The notes beneath the pieces were generated by a model. It ran no database searches, had not been told where the DNA came from, and worked only from the letters and a program-made list of their open reading frames with translations. 64,000 bases of DNA from Sodiomyces alkalinus F11 (lineage: Eukaryota > Ascomycota > Sordariomycetes > Glomerellales > Plectosphaerellaceae): contig NW_021167094.1 of the NCBI RefSeq assembly GCF_003711515.1, positions 248,001 to 312,000 on the forward strand. Direction: 5' to 3'. A program made the translations under genes and the position numbers. This document shows, in pieces, positions 42,101-52,555 of the stretch (the first letter of the stretch is position 1; every line of letters starts with the position of its first letter).

Positions 42101-43950
42101 TCTAGATGTCGATCTTAGTATCCTACGTATTAGCACCTGCAAAGTTTGGGATGGCCATTCTTGGTTTTCTGCGCGAAGTTGCCAGTACGAGAAGTTGGAA
42201 GTTGTCACATTACCTATCAAGTATGAAATCTTACGCAGCTTACGGAGTACCGTAAAAACTCAACCAATACAACCAACAACTATAACCCTTTTTGGAATAG
42301 CGCGGCGCCCTATAATAGCCCAATATCTGTCGAACAGACCACAGTCTTTTCGGTTACGTAATTGGCCGGATTGCCAAGAGTATAATCCGGGTGGACGCTT
42401 GCAGAATCTGCACCATATAAAATACGGTGGCAGCGTTTCCCTGACGGTCTGAGACAGTTACAATTGTACACAATTGCCTCAATCAATTTTGACCGATCTT
42501 GTGACGATTTTGACTACGCTTTATCTGATAATTAAGAGTCTTAATCCCTGCTGAGTAAAGCCACCTGGCTTGAGTTCGAAACGGGAAGTAAGTCAAAGGA
42601 CGAAAAAACACGATCTTAGGGTTTAAGATTTAACGTGAAAAAGTCTAGCTTACTCGGTTATCTAACTAAGCTAGGGGGGTGTGTTGAATAGAATATAAGG
42701 CAGATAAAATTACCCTACGTAATGTTGGGATATCCCTTTTGGCGTAGTGGTAAAATTTTGCTGTCTGATAATATCAACGTTAGCTACGTATTTTGGTTAT
42801 GCCCTTTTAAGCCAGGATTGATGACTAAGTACATATTAGGAGGCTTTGCTCCTGAACGCTAAAAATTCTGCGTGTTTGATATTAAGACTCGAATCCCTCT
42901 TATATTTATTGGCTGACCTTTGATAAATAGGTATGGAGAAGATCGATCGCTAAGATAATAGTTGTTAGTTGTATCGGTTGAGTTTTCACGGTACTTTGAT
43001 TCATCCTTATGTTCTGGTGGACCTGACCGGAACAATGTGATATGTGACAGAGCCCGTGATCGTATTGTGTTTTGTGCGTGCCTTCACGACAGGTCGTCGG
43101 CTGACGTCTGAAGTCATCTGAAATCGGGGTTCGAAAGGGGATCTAAATTTCTGTCTGGAATTAAGTAGGATATCCTCATTTTCAGTCCCGCGAGCTCCAC
43201 TATCACTTTATCTTCTGTCATCGGAGGTCCCCTTCGTTATACTTCGCATGTCTCTCTTCACTCCTCTCGCAAACGAAATCCGCTCATCTCTTCTCCGAAC
43301 ATGGAAGTTCATCGCTAATTTAGTACATACACACCTGATTACGGGGCTCTTGGAAGTTTTACAACGCAACGAAACTCCCCCCACCAATAAATAGTACGTA
43401 GGACTAGTGGGACAGTGCAGTCTCATGGGGTTTCGTTGGTTTCGTTGGCAGACGTACCTAATACCAAGGAATGTAAGGTAATATCCAGCGGGGACAAAGG
43501 TCCTCTCAGACTTCGGCCCGCCCCGATCTTAGATTCGACCGTGGACATGGTCAACGCGACAGATTATGCACAATGGCATGATAGGACGGATATGGATACT
43601 GATGTTAGTTTATTCAAACATCGTACGAAACATGCATATACTATTGTTGTTGGAACTTGGCGGCGTATAACGCAGCGCCTCGTCAGGTGAATTCCAATCA
43701 GGCTGGAGTCCAGACCCATATGGTGATCTGCGCCAGGTCAGGTTGGTTTAACATTCAATTATTCAATTCACCATGAGATGGGAATGTGAGATCCAGTAAC
43801 CTTACATAGTCGAGGTGAGCGCTAGTCGATGCACCTTGTCAAGGGCAGGTAACCGTTTGTAGGCCCCGACAGAGCATTCATGACGCTGATTGGTGTGGGC
43901 AGCGTTAAGCGCACAGGTGGACAGGGATTATTTTTGCGTGCGGGTGGTCC
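42101..43950. other. AT-rich gene-free island, possible mobile-element remnant
   Basis: Base composition drops clearly compared with neighbours and no plausible gene is open. A G-run followed by TG (CTAGGGGGGTGTGTTGAATA, 42671-42690) resembles a polypurine tract meeting the 5' end of an LTR. B-box-like GTTCGAAA sequences occur near 42567 and 43131 and GACTCGAATCCC near 42889, without a foldable tRNA. ACGGAGTA occurs at 42242. I could not identify the source element. Confidence 0.4.
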
Positions 43951-44477
43951 GCTAAGCCCAACGGGGTCAACCGGGGATGGTCCGAGCATTCCCGGAATCC
44001 CCACCTTGTGCCGGGTCGGAATGATTCACTGTCCCTCCGGCACGGATCGAGTGTGGGTACAATGGGTGTTTTATGGACCCTTTCTGTGGATATGTATGGG
44101 GCCAGAGAGAGTCCGTGTTCCTGCATGCCGCATGCATACCTTATGTAAGCAAACCAAAACAGTCAGACGTATGTACTTACGTAAACCGGTCTTTATCTTT
44201 TCCCAGTGTCAGTGCCTTCCAATTTCCACAACAACTTGCAGCCTTGCAGCCTTCCCACCCCCCAGCCTTCCAACGTCAACCGTCCATCCGGACAACGCGG
44301 ACGTTGACCTTCAGACAGGTTTGGAGCTGGCCAACCCACCTCCACCTGTTGCCCTTCCCCTCCCTCATTCCCCCATAGGAAAAATTCTCTTTTCTTTTCA
44401 GAACCCAGTTTTTGGCCCCTCTCCACACACACGGACACCCCCCACGCCCAGACAGGGTTAAGCGGAAGCCCATCCTT
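43951..44477. other. promoter region of AIM11
   Basis: Composition returns to normal, with a C-rich stretch (44260-44460) leading to the AIM11 start. No gene recognised. Confidence 0.5.
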
Positions 44478-45089
44478 ATGCTTGCCAACGGCACGCCCCT
44501 TGCCATGGCCACCCCTCCAGGGGCACAGACGCCCTCCCCATCGTCTTCCGCCGGCGCATCCTCGCGATCTCCGTCCTCTCGGGTCGACAATCGTATCGTC
44601 TCGCCGCGGTCCATCAATCAGCTCGGCCTCTTCTTCGCAGGTGCCGGCTTCACGCTGGTCTCGGCCCTGATCACCCGCCGCGCCGTCGTCCGCAAGAAAA
44701 TCTCCGCCCTGCCCAAGTTCTACCACACGAGTCATGCCCCCGCCGGCCTCCAGGGCAACGCAGAGGGTTCCCTGATCGCAATCGAAGCCCTCGGCCTAGC
44801 CACCCTCAACGTCGTCAGCGTCGGCATCATGGCCACGGGCGGGCTCGCCTGGGCTTTCGACTTATCCTCCCTCGAGGACCTTCGGGAGCGGTCGCGGCAG
44901 TCACTCTATGGCCATGCGCGCCAAACGGACGAGGCCGGAGAGCGCGAGATGGAAGAGTTCGCGACCATGTTGCTCACTAAGCTGGGGAAAGCCCCGCCAC
45001 TAGAAGATAAACAGGACAAGGACAAGAACGGCCAGGCCCAGAAAGATCAGGGAAACGAGAATGAGAAGGGGAGTGGGAAGCGAGATTAG
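44478..45089 (+). CDS. aim11: AIM11 family mitochondrial membrane protein
   Basis: A single exon of up to 203 residues from ATG 44478; ATG 44505 (GCCATGGCC) has a stronger context and may be the real start, giving 194 residues. A Ser/Pro-rich N-terminus is followed by SPRSINQLGLFFAGAGFTLVS, a membrane segment with the RRAVVRKK positive flank, then NAEGSLIAIEALGLATLNVVS leading into a second membrane segment that ends GGLAWAFDLSSLEDLR. These are the hallmarks of AIM11 (altered inheritance of mitochondria 11), a small two-helix protein whose yeast deletion affects mitochondrial genome inheritance; the biochemical role is unknown. The C-terminal 40 residues are Lys/Glu/Asp/Gln-rich and probably disordered. 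It is preceded by an AT-rich gene desert and followed by 1.4 kb without a gene. Confidence 0.87.
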   Translation: MLANGTPLAMATPPGAQTPSPSSSAGASSRSPSSRVDNRIVSPRSINQLGLFFAGAGFTLVSALITRRAVVRKKISALPKFYHTSHAPAGLQGNAEGSLIAIEALGLATLNVVSVGIMATGGLAWAFDLSSLEDLRERSRQSLYGHARQTDEAGEREMEEFATMLLTKLGKAPPLEDKQDKDKNGQAQKDQGNENEKGSGKRD

Positions 45090-46514
45090 ATTTTCCCTTA
45101 GCCTTGAGGGCGAAAGAAGGGCGCGCCGAAGACGAGACTTTTGCATCACTACAAAGCGGTAGGGCGCGGAAAGGCTTTTTTTTTTTCCTCCTTGCGCAGT
45201 ATCTATTCGGACTCCGTAGTTGACCTTACAGCATTGGTCCTGCGGTCAAAAATCCCAGCTGAGAAATACACGCGTCTGGTGGGCTCACTACGGGCTACAT
45301 TGCCAGGCCAACTGAAGCCACTACCGGGGGGGGGGTGGGAGTGCCAGTTACGCCGCATTTATTCCACGAGTGGGAAGCAGATGAGCCTGCCAAACCTTTT
45401 ACACTTCTCCTCTCTGTTTACTTTTCCTGACTCGCTGAATCGGGGACCACTAACAGGCAGATCGATGCTTAGAACAGGGCGGTTAGGGATGGTTCGGCCC
45501 CTCCCCGAATCTAGCCGAAATAAGTGGTTCTATATTTCTACAATATTTCTACAACGTATACAAACTGTCTGTCCGGAAGATCAGACTTGGACATAAATAA
45601 ATACATCATGCGGCGATGAGAAACATGTCGACATGCTTTCCGTGTCCGTCGGTTCCGTGTTGACCAGCCGTCCCTGCAGCAGCTCTCCCGTGTACGCGGC
45701 GGTACAGAGAGAGGTAATTATATCGGAAATATAATAGAAGTATAACAAAGTTGCAAGTCTCGCATGTGTTGGTCAGCCAAGTCGCTGGCTCGCAACGAAA
45801 GGCGAGATCTATCCTGTACGAGATTCAGCCCATGGGAGTTCCGGACTTTGCATGGGCCAGCGCACGACCGGCGCACGACCGGAGTATAATAGTATTCAAG
45901 GCATCCTGCACGGTTGGTCTTAGACATCACAGATTAGGCGAGTACCCCCTTGCTCTACACTCACCCCCTCAGAGGGGACCGCGAGAAGGGAGATCGGCCA
46001 CTAATGCGACTAGAGGACAGCGGAGCATCCAGCAAAGCCTCATCTACTTGTCCAGTCCTCGGCAGCCAGGATTCTTGATGCGATATCTGATGAAAGTACA
46101 AAGTAGTACGCTTCGCTTCCAAGTTGATGCCATCGCGCAGGGATTTCTTACCTGTTCGGGGGAGGGGCATGGCCCATTAGGGTGGGGGGGTCTTGATGCG
46201 AGACATAACAGCGACGTCCGAGTCCCTACTTCTAAAGATAGGGATATATCCTGTCAACCTCCTGATTTGTCTGTCTTTGTTCCCATTGTCTATGATCACC
46301 ATAAACACTTTCCCTTCAACCTCTGTCACCTCACCCCCCTCAAGGGCCGACAACGCCTCGTCTTCCTCTCCTTTTCGGCCGGCCACTCCGATCTCCCCTT
46401 CTGGCTCGACAGAGAGATGCCCCCACGGCCTGTGTCGTAACACACACTGCCTGGGATACACCTAACGGACAAGCAGTTTCCCCTGGTTTCCCCCCTTTTC
46501 TCGGGGCCAACACA
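45090..46514. other. gene-free interval, 1.4 kb
   Basis: Between AIM11 and the unrecognised gene at 46515. T-run at 45177-45186 and a G-run at 45326-45335. An open frame at 45751-46440 has no family resemblance and was not called. The last 400 bp are pyrimidine-rich, as in a promoter. Confidence 0.55.
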
Positions 46515-48878
46515 ATGCAGTACCATCATGGGATCATGGTCTGTGACGGCCAGTCTCTCAACGGCTTCCTCTACGGCTGCGGAGATCCAGTGGTGATCTA
46601 CGACGACGGACGAAACGAGATCAGCACCGATGAGGTCTATGTCCTTAATCTCAAGAACGGCCAGTCTATCGTCGTCCCACTCCGACTTATCTGCTGGGTT
46701 CCCGCGTACTCCGAAGAGCGACACGGCAGGACTTTCTTATTCACCTTGTATGGTCGCCGCTTCAAGTTGCCCCCCGATCCTGAAGGGTCGCAAGATTGTA
46801 TTGGCAGTCGAGCCATCCAAGTGTCGTTTGGATCTACAGGTCATCTTGATTACTCCCATACGGTCTTGACGGAAGAAAATTTGTCGACATGTGCGCATCG
46901 CCTTCAAGAATCGGAAAGACAGGCGTATTGCACCCTCCAATGGAACCTGACGAGTGTGCGTCCCTTCCCGGCAGACATGGACGTTTCCTCCGAACGAAGG
47001 TCGTCTGTTTGTCTGTCGAGTCCTTCGACAACGAGTCCGGCTACGCCATCCTCCGGCATGGACGTGGACTCCCTTGGCCTCCTTTTGCGGCGCGACTCGG
47101 CCGTGGACCTCAGCTATCAGTCTACGGGGACAGAAGGCCAGGCGCTATACGGCCATGTGAGTCTTTCCCCGTCTGTGCTTGCTTTTGCTTTCTCCTTTCT
47201 CTCAAAAACCGTTGCCGCTGACCAATGATCATAGGTTGAGAACAACTCCTTTCAAGACGACCCTTCGGGGATGCTTCCCCCCCTTGGCCGTTTCGACAGC
47301 CGCTTCCCTCGCAAGAATGAAGCGCGACCTCAACCTCAACCTCAGCCCTCTTGCTTCATGTCTCTCGCCGCTGTCCAACCCAAGGAGATGAGCCCTTGGA
47401 TGGAACCGTACGAAGCGTTCCTGGATCCCAGCTTTGTCAGTTTGAACGACATGTCTTCTTTGCAGGTCAACTGCTTGTATCTGCCACCAACGAATTCAAG
47501 CTCGGCCGGGCCAGGTGGCGACCAGACTCAAGCTTCCCAGAGTGAAGACAACGGCGTGAATTGGACGGCGAACGTTGGTGTTGGCGTTGGCGTCGCCGAC
47601 TCCACACCTGGCTATGTCTGGAGTCCCGTCCAGTTCAGGCAGAACGCCATCGCCACGCAAGAACACAACAACTGTGGCTCCTCGATACACGCGCCATCGC
47701 TGGTTGAAGGACCACCTCAGATCCAGCAGCTCACGACGGCAGCGCTCCCCGCACCGATGGCTGACGGCCATTACCACGAGGCTCAGAGGCCTTCCGCTGG
47801 CCCTCCGGCTCCCGTTTTCTACCGCGTACAGCAGAGTAACGTGCGCACCGTGGGCCTTACTGCGGGTCCCGAGTCGGCTGGCTCTTCCACCGCGTCTCAA
47901 AAGCAAAGGCAAAGGCCAAAGCGTCGGCGGTCAAGCGACGGCGGATCCAAGGGACGTCGCTCGCGTCGGGGCCGGCAAAAGTCCCCGGACCCGCCGCCGC
48001 AGTACCGCCCGTTCCGCCCGGAGCTCGTCGCAGATTTCTTCAGCCGACAGGTACAGCTGCACGTTGAACCTCTGGAGGCACGGAGCCGTGAGCATCTTCT
48101 GGATCCTTCTTCGTCTGCCGAGGCGCTGGATCTTATCCGAACGGCGCATACCCAAGTCGTCAAGATTCTCGGGACACTACGCTCCGTCACCCAGGAGCCT
48201 TTCGAGTTCAGGGAGGCGAGGATTCGGCAGGACGCGGACACGATCATTGCTGTGATGCAGAGCATCCGAAGTGCGGCGCTGGAGGACGACGAACTGGCCG
48301 AACAGGATGTTCTTTCGCTGAAGCAACGTGTGGAGGCCTTTGTTACCTATGTCGAGTGGGTTCGGGACCTCCATCAGACGAGCGAGGTTGCCGCGTCGGA
48401 GAACCAAGCCGGCAAGGATGGTAGTAAAGACTCGTTTGACTCGGGCAACAACACCGCGGCAGCCTCTTCTACTGGTGGGCCTGAGAACGGACCGCATTCC
48501 GACAGCACGGCTGCGATAAGTGCCGCTGGCTTTACTGCTGCTGCTGTCACTGCCGCTGCCGCTGCTCCCGCCCATCCCCATCCGTCACCTTACTGGACGA
48601 CGGACGCAGCTGCACCTGGAGCTGTGGAGTACGGAGCTCAGGGGCTTTGGCCGTCTGTTCCTGTTCCTAGGATACAACCGCCCGCATCGGACTCTGGTAC
48701 TGCCTATCCTCTCCCGCAAACGGGAGCCATTTCTCACGACGCTCCATTGTCGGCTGGCCAGCAACAACCTTCTCTGTATCATCCCGGCTACTCTGCCGAA
48801 TTTGAAGGTCAACCCCCCGGACCTTACCCTCAGAACACCGATATTATCTACACTCAACGGAGACACTCGGCTCGTTGA
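46515..48878 (+). CDS. uncharacterised protein, 761 residues
   Basis: Two exons, 46515-47156 and 47235-48878, join through a 78-nt GTGAGT/CATAG intron in frame. I do not recognise the family. The N-terminal 120 residues look folded, with alternating hydrophobic and charged strands (GDPVVIYDDGRNEI, VYVLNLKNGQSIVVPLRLICW, FLFTLYGRRFKLPP) and could be a small beta-rich domain. A disordered Ser/Pro/Gln-rich middle contains a strong basic cluster (KQRQRPKRRRSSDGGSKGRR), a likely nuclear localisation signal. It is followed by a helical segment around residues 480-600 (FRPELVADFFSRQ, LDLIRTAHTQVVKIL, QDVLSLKQRVEAFVTYVEW) that may form a helical bundle or coiled coil. The tail is Ala/Pro/Gly/Tyr-rich. 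The layout suggests a nuclear regulator, which is only a guess. The frame has coding-like third-position GC throughout. Confidence 0.72.
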
Positions 48879-49876
48879 ACGTCGCCGGCGCACAGGGTCA
48901 AGACATGCCTTCCAACAAGGTCTCCGTTCATGTCTCGAGTAATTTTTTTTTTGCTTTGTGTGTTTTTGACACTTATCCCTGAATATCTGACCGTTTTCTT
49001 CTTCTTCGTTTTGTCTTGCTTGTTCTGTCCTGGGTGTCTCTGGGCTTCTCTCGCTTTCCTTTCCCTGAGTGAATGAATATATCGCGACCACCATGAAGAA
49101 AACACGAAACGGAAACGGATACATGGGAGGACGAAAAAACATGACTGAGGAGCACCTACTTTCCTCCTCTCACGCCTACAACGATAGAAACGAGAGAAGG
49201 TATTATTTTGATGTCTGCGCCATGGGGAGATGACTTTTATGTATCCTTACTGGGAGGTTGTCTCAACAGTGCAATCGGCGGTTTTCTTCATTCAACAACA
49301 AAAAGTCCAATTTTCATCTCTTTCCTTTCTTTCCTTTCCTTTTCTTTTCTTTTCTTTCTTTCTCTTCATGTAGCTCCAAGTCCCCCGTTTCCCACCGCTG
49401 TGGAAGGGTAAGACAAAGGACAATAAAGACAAATGAAGAGAAAGTCTCCCACCACAACCCATGAATGAGCCTTGACAGAGTGAACAAGTGGCAGATTGTA
49501 TGTGATACAAACATGCAGCGGCTGTGTCCCCGGAGGCCTGTTGTGTCTTTATACGATCTCGGCCCCGCGACTTGGCCACGAAATAGGAATCAAGATGATT
49601 GCTCAGTCTGCTCTAATGCAACTGGTATTACGACTGTAAGTATGTGTATAGGTATATATAACTTCCATCCCATAGCCGCCCTGGAGATGTACAAGTCTGG
49701 CTCTCAACATCCCCCCCCCCCATTGCAGTGAGTATCGTTGTCTATCCCGCACAAAACAAAAGCTATGTATGCCAATAATGAAAAAAAAAATAAACAAAAA
49801 AAATTACGCATGCACGGAGGAAAGCAAACGACAAGTAAAGCGGCCCCCAATCCCGCCCAAAAGTACATGGCTGCGC
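48879..49876. other. convergent intergenic region
   Basis: About 1.0 kb between the uncharacterised gene (+) and pantothenate kinase (-). Contains T/TTTC-rich low complexity (49320-49370), a C-run (49712-49721) and A-rich runs (49780-49802). No gene seen. Confidence 0.6.
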
Positions 49877-51730
49877 TCACATGCCCGTCCCCGAATCCTC
49901 AGCGTAATCCTCAACGAGGCTCTGCATCTCCGGATTGTGGTCATGAGGGTACGACGACGACGACGGCGACGGCGACGGCGACGAGGCCGACTTGCCCCCC
50001 TCGGCCCTCTGGCGGAGCCTGGCCTCGAGCCCCGAGAGCGCGCCGCCCTCGGGCCGGGGCACGGAAGCAGCGGCCTCGAAGCTGCCGCGGCGGCCCCAGT
50101 TGCGGGGCTGGCGCTTGAGGAAGGCGCCGACGGAGCCCAGGTAGCCCTCGTGGCGGAGGAAGTAGGCCTGCTTGCGGCCCTGGGACCAGAACTTGATGGC
50201 GTAGGAGAGGGTGTTGATGGTCTGGCGGTGGCCGCGGATGAAGGAGCCGCCGAAGTAGATGTGGGAGAGGTTGTGGATCTGGGATTGGAGGAAGGCGATC
50301 TGGCCGATGTTGTTGGAGATGGCGTAGAGGAGGGAGCGGGAGATGTCGGCGGCAGTGAAGGGGGGTTCTTCTCCGCCGTCGCAGGAGGAGGAGGCGGTGG
50401 CGGCGGGGTCTGTTTCCGGCGGTGATGGCACGGTGAGGTTTCCTTCGGCGCTGATTTCGCCGTTTTGGTCGGGGTTGTCGTGGTGTTGTCGGTGTAGGGG
50501 GTGGTGGTGGTGGTGGTGAGGATGATGATTTTGCTTCTGCTCTTGCTCTCGCTCGCGCTCGCGGCGGTGCTGGTCGTCGGTATTGCGCAGGCCGCCGTTG
50601 TCCTCGGCGGCCGACTCGGCCTCGCGCTTCATGCGAAAGACCTTGCCGAAAGAGGAGGCGATGGTGGTGCTCTTGAGGCCGATCTTGCCGTAGTCGGTGC
50701 CGTAGATGTCGCCGACGAGCATGTCGACCTTGGTGTTGTCGCCGCGCTCGGCGGCGTCGAGCATCTCGTCGAAGGAGCGGGCGCCGGTGAGGAGGGAGAG
50801 GAGGCCCCAGAGGGTGCCGCCGCCGAGGGAGGTGCCGCCGACGCGGTCGAACTGGCGGGGCCCGGAGACCTTGAGCATGGAGACGCCGGAGCCGATGTTG
50901 ACGAGGAGGTACGGGTAGATGTCGTCGGAGGGGGACTCGAAGTGCATGGGGTCGGTCTCGCTGTAGGTGAAGACCTCGCGGGGGATCTCGGTGATGAAGA
51001 AGTCGAGGCCGATGATGAGGCACTCCATTTCGTCCTCGCGGATGACGTCGACGCCGAGGACGTCGCGGATCTTGTCGTAGAACTTGTAGGCGCCGCCGCC
51101 GGTAGCCATGACGCAGAGGGCGCCGGGCTGGGAGCCGTTGAGCCTCTGCTGCTTGTCCTTGATGTGGCGCATGAATTCGAGACAGTCGTCGATGTGGTCG
51201 GTCTCGAAGTTGATGAAGTTGAGACGACCGCCTGGTTCTCTGGAGTGGGCTTCCCGGGAGAAGTAGACGAGTTTGATAAGCGAGCCTCCGATCTGTGCCG
51301 CCCTTTGGTTAGTAATGGGGGAAAAGGGAAGGGAAAAGAAAGAAAGAGAGAAAGAAAGAAAGTGGTTCAAACGTACATCGACGGCAATGTGGCTCACGAC
51401 TGCATGGTGGTTGGGCAAGCGGATGTCGCTTGTAGCGCATCCACTGCCGTTCGAGGAGGAGCGGCTCGGGGAAGACGAGCCCGGGTCAACGATGAAGGCA
51501 CCCTCAACATTGATACGGACGGAACCCGGGTGGATGATTGTATTTTCGATTTCCTCGGCAGAAGTGGTGGCGCGCTTGCGACGGCGGGCTATCGAATCGG
51601 GATCTTGCGCATCTTGGGATGTTGACGTTTCTTCTGGTATTTCTTCTGGTGTTTGTGTTTCTCCCTTCTCATGTTCAGGTCGCGTGGCAGTTGCGCTGAC
51701 AACAGATGACTCCCCGATGGCGGGAGACAT
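49877..51730 (-). CDS. pantothenate kinase (eukaryotic type II PanK)
   Basis: Two exons, 51730-51377 and 51292-49877, give 589 residues. ATG 51730 (CCACCATG) is the first ATG in frame; further 5' the frame is open but lacks an ATG. Exon 1 is a disordered Ser/Glu-rich lead. The kinase domain opens VD-IGGSLIKLVYF, with the split exactly at the intron, and carries MATGGGAYKF, ECLIIGLDFFI, LLVNIGSGVSMLKV, RVGGTSLGGGTLWGLLSLLTG and IYFGGSFIRGH, all type II PanK hallmarks. It phosphorylates pantothenate, the first committed step of coenzyme A synthesis, and is usually feedback-regulated by acyl-CoA. A long low-complexity insert (His-, Glu/Gln- and Pro-rich, about residues 330-400) interrupts the domain. 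A 75-residue Ser/Pro-rich tail follows GYLGSVGAFLK, where the family usually ends. The 84-nt intron is a multiple of three with no in-frame stop. Confidence 0.95.
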   Translation of the reverse strand: MSPAIGESSVVSATATRPEHEKGETQTPEEIPEETSTSQDAQDPDSIARRRKRATTSAEEIENTIIHPGSVRINVEGAFIVDPGSSSPSRSSSNGSGCATSDIRLPNHHAVVSHIAVDVRLNHFLSFSLSFFSLPFSPITNQRAAQIGGSLIKLVYFSREAHSREPGGRLNFINFETDHIDDCLEFMRHIKDKQQRLNGSQPGALCVMATGGGAYKFYDKIRDVLGVDVIREDEMECLIIGLDFFITEIPREVFTYSETDPMHFESPSDDIYPYLLVNIGSGVSMLKVSGPRQFDRVGGTSLGGGTLWGLLSLLTGARSFDEMLDAAERGDNTKVDMLVGDIYGTDYGKIGLKSTTIASSFGKVFRMKREAESAAEDNGGLRNTDDQHRREREREQEQKQNHHPHHHHHHPLHRQHHDNPDQNGEISAEGNLTVPSPPETDPAATASSSCDGGEEPPFTAADISRSLLYAISNNIGQIAFLQSQIHNLSHIYFGGSFIRGHRQTINTLSYAIKFWSQGRKQAYFLRHEGYLGSVGAFLKRQPRNWGRRGSFEAAASVPRPEGGALSGLEARLRQRAEGGKSASSPSPSPSSSSYPHDHNPEMQSLVEDYAEDSGTGM

Positions 51731-52236
51731 GGTGGCGGGTGGGCCGATTCTTCGAATGTTGATGAAATCGTCTTGATCATTCGTTGGCGCAAAAGCAAGT
51801 GATCGCGACCGACACACAGGGTTGCTTTTTCTCTTGCGTACCAATTGAACTCTGATGATGAGGAAGAGGAGCGAAGAGAACAGAGGTTCCGGTCGGGTTA
51901 AAGGTCGATTTAATCCGGTCGGTTGGGATGCGAGAGATTTTTTGGCCGGGAGGGGATTTTCGAGGGATTAATTGCGACACGGAGCGTTTTTGGTAGAAGG
52001 TTTCGGGGCGTTTCGTGGTGGGGAGCGGAACTGACGGAGAGGCGGGAGAGTGGAGAGAGAGATGGAGGGAGGGGTATGAGGGAGAGGCCAAATAGAAGAT
52101 CAGTCGACGGCAAGGTTCATCCGCCCACCCGCGACCGGATTCCGCTACTGACCGGATTTTAGGATCGGGGACGGATATTATTTGTAGTAGCGTGGTAGCA
52201 TCGAGTAGTGCAGTGTCGAGGATGAAGGACGGATGG

Positions 52237-52300
52237 GGACTGGAGACTGGGGACTGGAGACTGGGGACTGGAGACTGGAGACTGGAGACGAGACTGGAGA
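52237..52300 (+). repeat. GGACTGGAGACT minisatellite
   Basis: Tandem, slightly variable units of 7-14 bp built on GGACTGGAGACTGG, in the upstream region of pantothenate kinase. Confidence 0.85.
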
Positions 52301-52369
52301 TGAACCGATTCCCCCGCGCTTTCTCAGGGAAAAGCCATTAAAGCCTCTAAAACCCTCACTCTGACGCCC

Positions 52370-52397
52370 TTATCGTCTTATCGATAAGCGTCGATAA
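52370..52397. promoter_or_regulatory. clustered GATA-type sites with a perfect palindrome
   Basis: CTTATCGATAAG (52377-52388) is a perfect 12-bp palindrome containing two opposed GATA cores, with further TTATCG and CGATAA copies directly on each side. It could bind a GATA factor; no functional evidence. Confidence 0.4.
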
Positions 52398-52555
52398 CCG
52401 AGACGTGTTCCTGCCCCTCATCAAAAGACCCGCTGTTTGCCGCTGGGCCGAGGCACTAGTCCGATATGTCCACGTGACTATGTACCTCTTGAAGTAGGGT
52501 CCATATCCAAGGAATAATAATAATAATAATAATAAAACAAAGAGATGGAGACATC

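Larger units (their letters stand above)
51731..52555. other. intergenic region upstream of pantothenate kinase
   Basis: About 0.8 kb between the pantothenate kinase start and the stop codon of the LDH2-family gene; both are on the minus strand. Holds a GACTGGAG minisatellite, a GATA-type palindrome and an AAT microsatellite (52515-52534). Confidence 0.65.

Noticed and set aside
42560..43140. tRNA genes suggested by GTTCGAAA-type B boxes
   Set aside because: Flanking bases do not form a T stem and no A box lies at a workable distance.
45751..46440. 229-residue open frame before the uncharacterised gene
   Set aside because: No family resemblance, no start context and promoter-like composition.
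50501..51625. 374-residue plus-strand frame antisense to pantothenate kinase
   Set aside because: Gly/Val/Glu-rich translation of GC-rich codons read backwards; the kinase frame is clearly real.
51731..51844. Extended N-terminus for pantothenate kinase
   Set aside because: The upstream in-frame start is TTG; the first ATG is 51730, in a strong context.
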